From: an uncultured Saprospiraceae bacterium
GTDB taxonomy: Bacteria > Bacteroidota > Bacteroidia > Chitinophagales > Saprospiraceae
Reading direction: 5' to 3'
NCBI GenBank assembly: GCA_937942405.1
Contig: CALDEN010000233.1
Location: 1-8,136, forward strand
Length of the DNA: 8,136 bases
Each line of letters starts with the position of its first letter. The stretch's first letter is position 1. Shown in pieces: positions 6,207 through 8,136 of the stretch. The notes below the pieces were generated by a model. It saw nothing but the letters and a program-made list of their open reading frames with translations, was not told the DNA's origin and ran no database searches. The position numbers and the translations under genes are program-made.

Positions 6207-7628
6207 ATGAAATACTACCAAGTAAAAATACTCTTTGCGTTTATCATATCTATGTTAGTCATTCAGTCATGTTCTGATGATACCGAATTACTCAGTATAG
6301 ATAACGCTTCTGCAAATGGCGAAACCACCCTAGAAGGACCCCGAAATGGAGGAGGTCAAAATCAACAGAGTCTAAATAGTGAAACCGTAGAAAAGTGGAT
6401 GGACTTATTTCTAGAAGTAGATCGTTATGCTACAGGCATGAGACCTAACTCTACCGCTAGAGCCATCGCTTATATCAATCTCGCTGCTTACGAAACTGCA
6501 GTACCTGGTATGAGACGGTTAAACTCTAACCAAACATTACTCAACGGTTTAGAAATAGATCAAGATCAATTACCTCGGAGAGTAAATTATCAAATTGCTC
6601 TAAACAAGGCTTATAGCATCGTAATAGATCACTTCATCCTAACACTACCAGATAGTGAGCGAGCAAAAATCGTAGCACTAGAATCACAGGAAGAAGAACG
6701 TCTGGGTAGAAACGAAAGAGACGACAGGTTAGAAGAATCTAAGGCTTGGGGAACCTACGTAGCTCAGCAGATTATCGCCTACTCGCAGACAGATGATGAA
6801 GCTGAAAAGCAGATCCTAGAACCACAGCCATTGAGCTATGAGCCGCCAGTTGGAGATGGATACTGGACATATTCCGCAGAGCCAGAAAGAGCACTTTTCC
6901 CATACTGGGAATCTGTAAGAACTTTCGTAGCATCGGCTAGCGAAACGACTACCGTCCCTCCAGTAAGCTATAGCGAAAATCCTTCTAGCAATTACTACCA
7001 GCAGATGTTAGAGGTATATAATGAAAATAATGATGCTCTAGCTGAGGATGGCGAACAATTATGGATTGCAGAATTCTGGAGCGATGATGTGGAAAATCTG
7101 GTATATAGCCCACCAGCTAGACAGATATCCATTGCCAATCAACTAATCGATAAGTATAGACTAGACTTAGATGAAGCACTACACTTACTGGTCAAAGTTG
7201 GTTTTGCTCTAAACGATGCAGCGGTATCTACATGGAAATATAAGTATGAACATATGGTGATGAGACCGAGTGTATTTGTACAGGAGTTCATAGATCCTAA
7301 TTACCAGACCAATCTGTACAGACTCATTCCATGGCCAAATCCGACATTCCCTGGATATCCGTCGGGTCACTCATGTTTTGCATCTGCAGCGGGAGGAGTA
7401 TTCATTTCATTCTTTGGAGACAATACAAATTTTACAGATCGATCACATGAGGGAAGAACAGAATTCAGAGGGGCTCCTCGTAATTTTAAAAGCTTCTCTG
7501 ATATGGCATATGAAAATGCATTTTCGAGAATTCCACTAGGAGTGCATATAGAAATGGATTGTACAGAAGGACTTAGACTCGGATACGAAATAGCGGATGC
7601 TATAAACAAATATGATCTAAGCAATTAA
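6207..7628 (+). CDS. Vanadium-dependent haloperoxidase/PAP2-superfamily lipoprotein
   Basis: 473 residues, ATG at 6207. The signal peptide ends at VIQSC (Cys22) followed by SDD, so it is a lipoprotein probably facing the periplasm or cell surface. The helical core carries all three superfamily motifs: K346-YEHMVM-R353-P (KX6RP), P385-S-G-H388 (in PGYPSGHS) and S440-R441-IPLGV-H447-IEM-D451 (SRX5HX3D). By analogy with Curvularia chloroperoxidase (K353, R360, S402, G403, H404, R490, H496), His447 should bind vanadate, His388 should be the acid-base residue, and Lys346, Arg353 and Arg441 should hold the oxyanion. Vanadium haloperoxidases use peroxide to oxidise chloride, bromide or iodide to hypohalous species; related PAP2 phosphatases share the same pocket. 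Overall length and the SRIPLGVH motif favour haloperoxidase, but halide preference cannot be called and phosphatase activity is not excluded. The last gene of the plus-strand pair, it is followed by a clear terminator. Confidence 0.88.
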   Translation: MKYYQVKILFAFIISMLVIQSCSDDTELLSIDNASANGETTLEGPRNGGGQNQQSLNSETVEKWMDLFLEVDRYATGMRPNSTARAIAYINLAAYETAVPGMRRLNSNQTLLNGLEIDQDQLPRRVNYQIALNKAYSIVIDHFILTLPDSERAKIVALESQEEERLGRNERDDRLEESKAWGTYVAQQIIAYSQTDDEAEKQILEPQPLSYEPPVGDGYWTYSAEPERALFPYWESVRTFVASASETTTVPPVSYSENPSSNYYQQMLEVYNENNDALAEDGEQLWIAEFWSDDVENLVYSPPARQISIANQLIDKYRLDLDEALHLLVKVGFALNDAAVSTWKYKYEHMVMRPSVFVQEFIDPNYQTNLYRLIPWPNPTFPGYPSGHSCFASAAGGVFISFFGDNTNFTDRSHEGRTEFRGAPRNFKSFSDMAYENAFSRIPLGVHIEMDCTEGLRLGYEIADAINKYDLSN

Positions 7629-7656
7629 CACTAAAATAGACTAATGATTTTGTAGG

Positions 7657-7689
7657 CCCTCGAGACATTGATTGTCTTGGGGGTTTTTT
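7657..7689 (+). terminator. Rho-independent terminator after the haloperoxidase gene
   Basis: An 11-bp stem, CCCTCGAGACA (7657-7667) with TGTCTTGGGGG (7673-7683), contains two G-T wobbles and a 5-base loop, and runs directly into six Ts (7684-7689). It begins 28 bp after the stop codon. This is a textbook intrinsic terminator for plus-strand transcription. Confidence 0.9.
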
Positions 7690-7705
7690 CATTTTCTTAT
7701 TTTAT

Positions 7706-7722
7706 TTTGGCTTTAAGCCAAA
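7706..7722. repeat. 17-bp palindrome TTTGGCTT-N-AAGCCAAA, intergenic copy
   Basis: Same 8-bp arms as the copy at 2132-2148, here with a central T. It lies between the haloperoxidase terminator and the stop of the converging TonB-like gene, 20 bp from that stop. It may serve as the 3' hairpin of the minus-strand transcript, although the bases after it in that direction are mixed A and T rather than a T-run. Confidence 0.6.
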
Positions 7723-7742
7723 GGAAAACAAATAATTAAATC

Positions 7743-8136
7743 TTAACATCCAACCATACCTATATTCAATACAAAATCCTGAGCAATAGTCCTTCCATGG
7801 ACATCCAGAGCGGGTTGCCATTTTTGCATTTCCCTTATTGCATCGAGTATCGCACTGTCGACATCTGGCAAGCCTGTAGATTCCTTCATTACTGCATTAA
7901 TGACTGCCCCAGTTTTATCAATGGTAAAGCTAGCTTGATACGATTTTTGTTGTGTATCGAGCTTCTCGGCGATGTCATTTAATCCCCTATCCACGAGATA
8001 CTGATCCAGCATATCTATTCCACCATGATAATTTGCCATAGATTCTGGAGCTACTCCATAACTAAATGCAATGTGTTTTAGCTCGCGGTTTTCTATCTCA
8101 GCAGGATCAGCATAGTAACTTACTTTAAAGGATAGC
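7743..8136 (-). CDS. TonB-like C-terminal domain protein, 5' end missing
   Basis: The frame is open to the right window edge; 130 residues are visible, ending at TAA (7743-7745). The Met at 8039 is internal, because 32 further in-frame codons precede it without a stop. The visible part matches a TonB C-terminal domain: YHGGIDMLDQYLVDRG (the usual GG-x-x-x-L-x-x-Y-L opening), a strand SFTIDKTGAVINAVMKES, then LPDVDSAILDAIREMQKWQPA and the final strand IAQDFVLNIGM. In TonB this domain sits in the periplasm and touches the TonB box of outer-membrane receptors to pass on energy; in Bacteroidota the same domain also occurs at the end of M56/BlaR-type sensor proteins and of periplasmic repeat proteins. 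The upstream residues (LSFKVSYYADPAEIENRELK) do not decide between these. It converges on the haloperoxidase gene. Confidence 0.82.
   Translation of the reverse strand, partial: LSFKVSYYADPAEIENRELKHIAFSYGVAPESMANYHGGIDMLDQYLVDRGLNDIAEKLDTQQKSYQASFTIDKTGAVINAVMKESTGLPDVDSAILDAIREMQKWQPALDVHGRTIAQDFVLNIGMVGC

Noticed and set aside
6207..7628. Reading the haloperoxidase as a plain PAP2 lipid phosphatase
   Set aside because: No multiple membrane helices as in membrane PAP2 enzymes, and length and the SRIPLGVH motif fit haloperoxidases better; phosphatase activity is nevertheless not excluded.
6001..7661. Shared 9-mer TAGGCCCTC just after both plus-strand lipoprotein genes (6001-6009 and 7653-7661)
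   Set aside because: Too short to separate from chance, and the two copies play different roles (one contains the stop codon, the other is part of a terminator stem).

Overview
The window looks like a piece of a Bacteroidota chromosome, probably a flavobacterium-like or related marine or environmental lineage. The DNA is AT-rich and the starts lack Shine-Dalgarno sequences. The lipoproteins carry acidic residues directly after the lipidated Cys. The regulatory genes are of the FecI/FecR/TonB-dependent-transducer type, with an STN domain, a carboxypeptidase-like regulatory domain and a C-terminal FecR extension typical of that phylum. No RNA genes, CRISPR arrays, transposases or phage genes were seen.

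Layout. (1) 1-308, plus strand: the 3' end of a VOC/glyoxalase-fold gene, followed by three consecutive DNA hairpins (316-387) in the gap between converging genes. (2) 5157 down to 420, minus strand: a compact cell-surface-signalling operon in the order ECF sigma factor, small lipoprotein with a zinc-metalloprotease motif, FecR-like anti-sigma factor, and a TonB-dependent receptor with an N-terminal signalling domain. The receptor appears to start at TTG, 2 bp after the fecR stop. (3) 5158-5322: a divergent promoter region with an inverted repeat. (4) 5323-7628, plus strand: a lipoprotein built of four FPI-containing units, a strong terminator, an 18-bp operator-like palindrome, and then a lipoprotein of the vanadium-dependent haloperoxidase superfamily with a complete active-site motif set. 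A rho-independent terminator closes it. (5) 8136 down to 7743, minus strand: the C-terminal domain of a TonB-like energy transducer, cut by the window edge.

How the genes may work together (inference). The receptor's signalling domain would relay ligand occupancy to FecR, which releases the sigma factor. The natural targets are the operon itself and the divergent lipoprotein and haloperoxidase genes. The unusual element is the metalloprotease lipoprotein sitting between sigma and anti-sigma genes; it could be a signalling protease, an effector, or an unrelated passenger. The most interesting reading is a surface-signalling module linked to an envelope-anchored haloperoxidase and an uncharacterised repeat lipoprotein. 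Co-regulation is not shown by the sequence alone.
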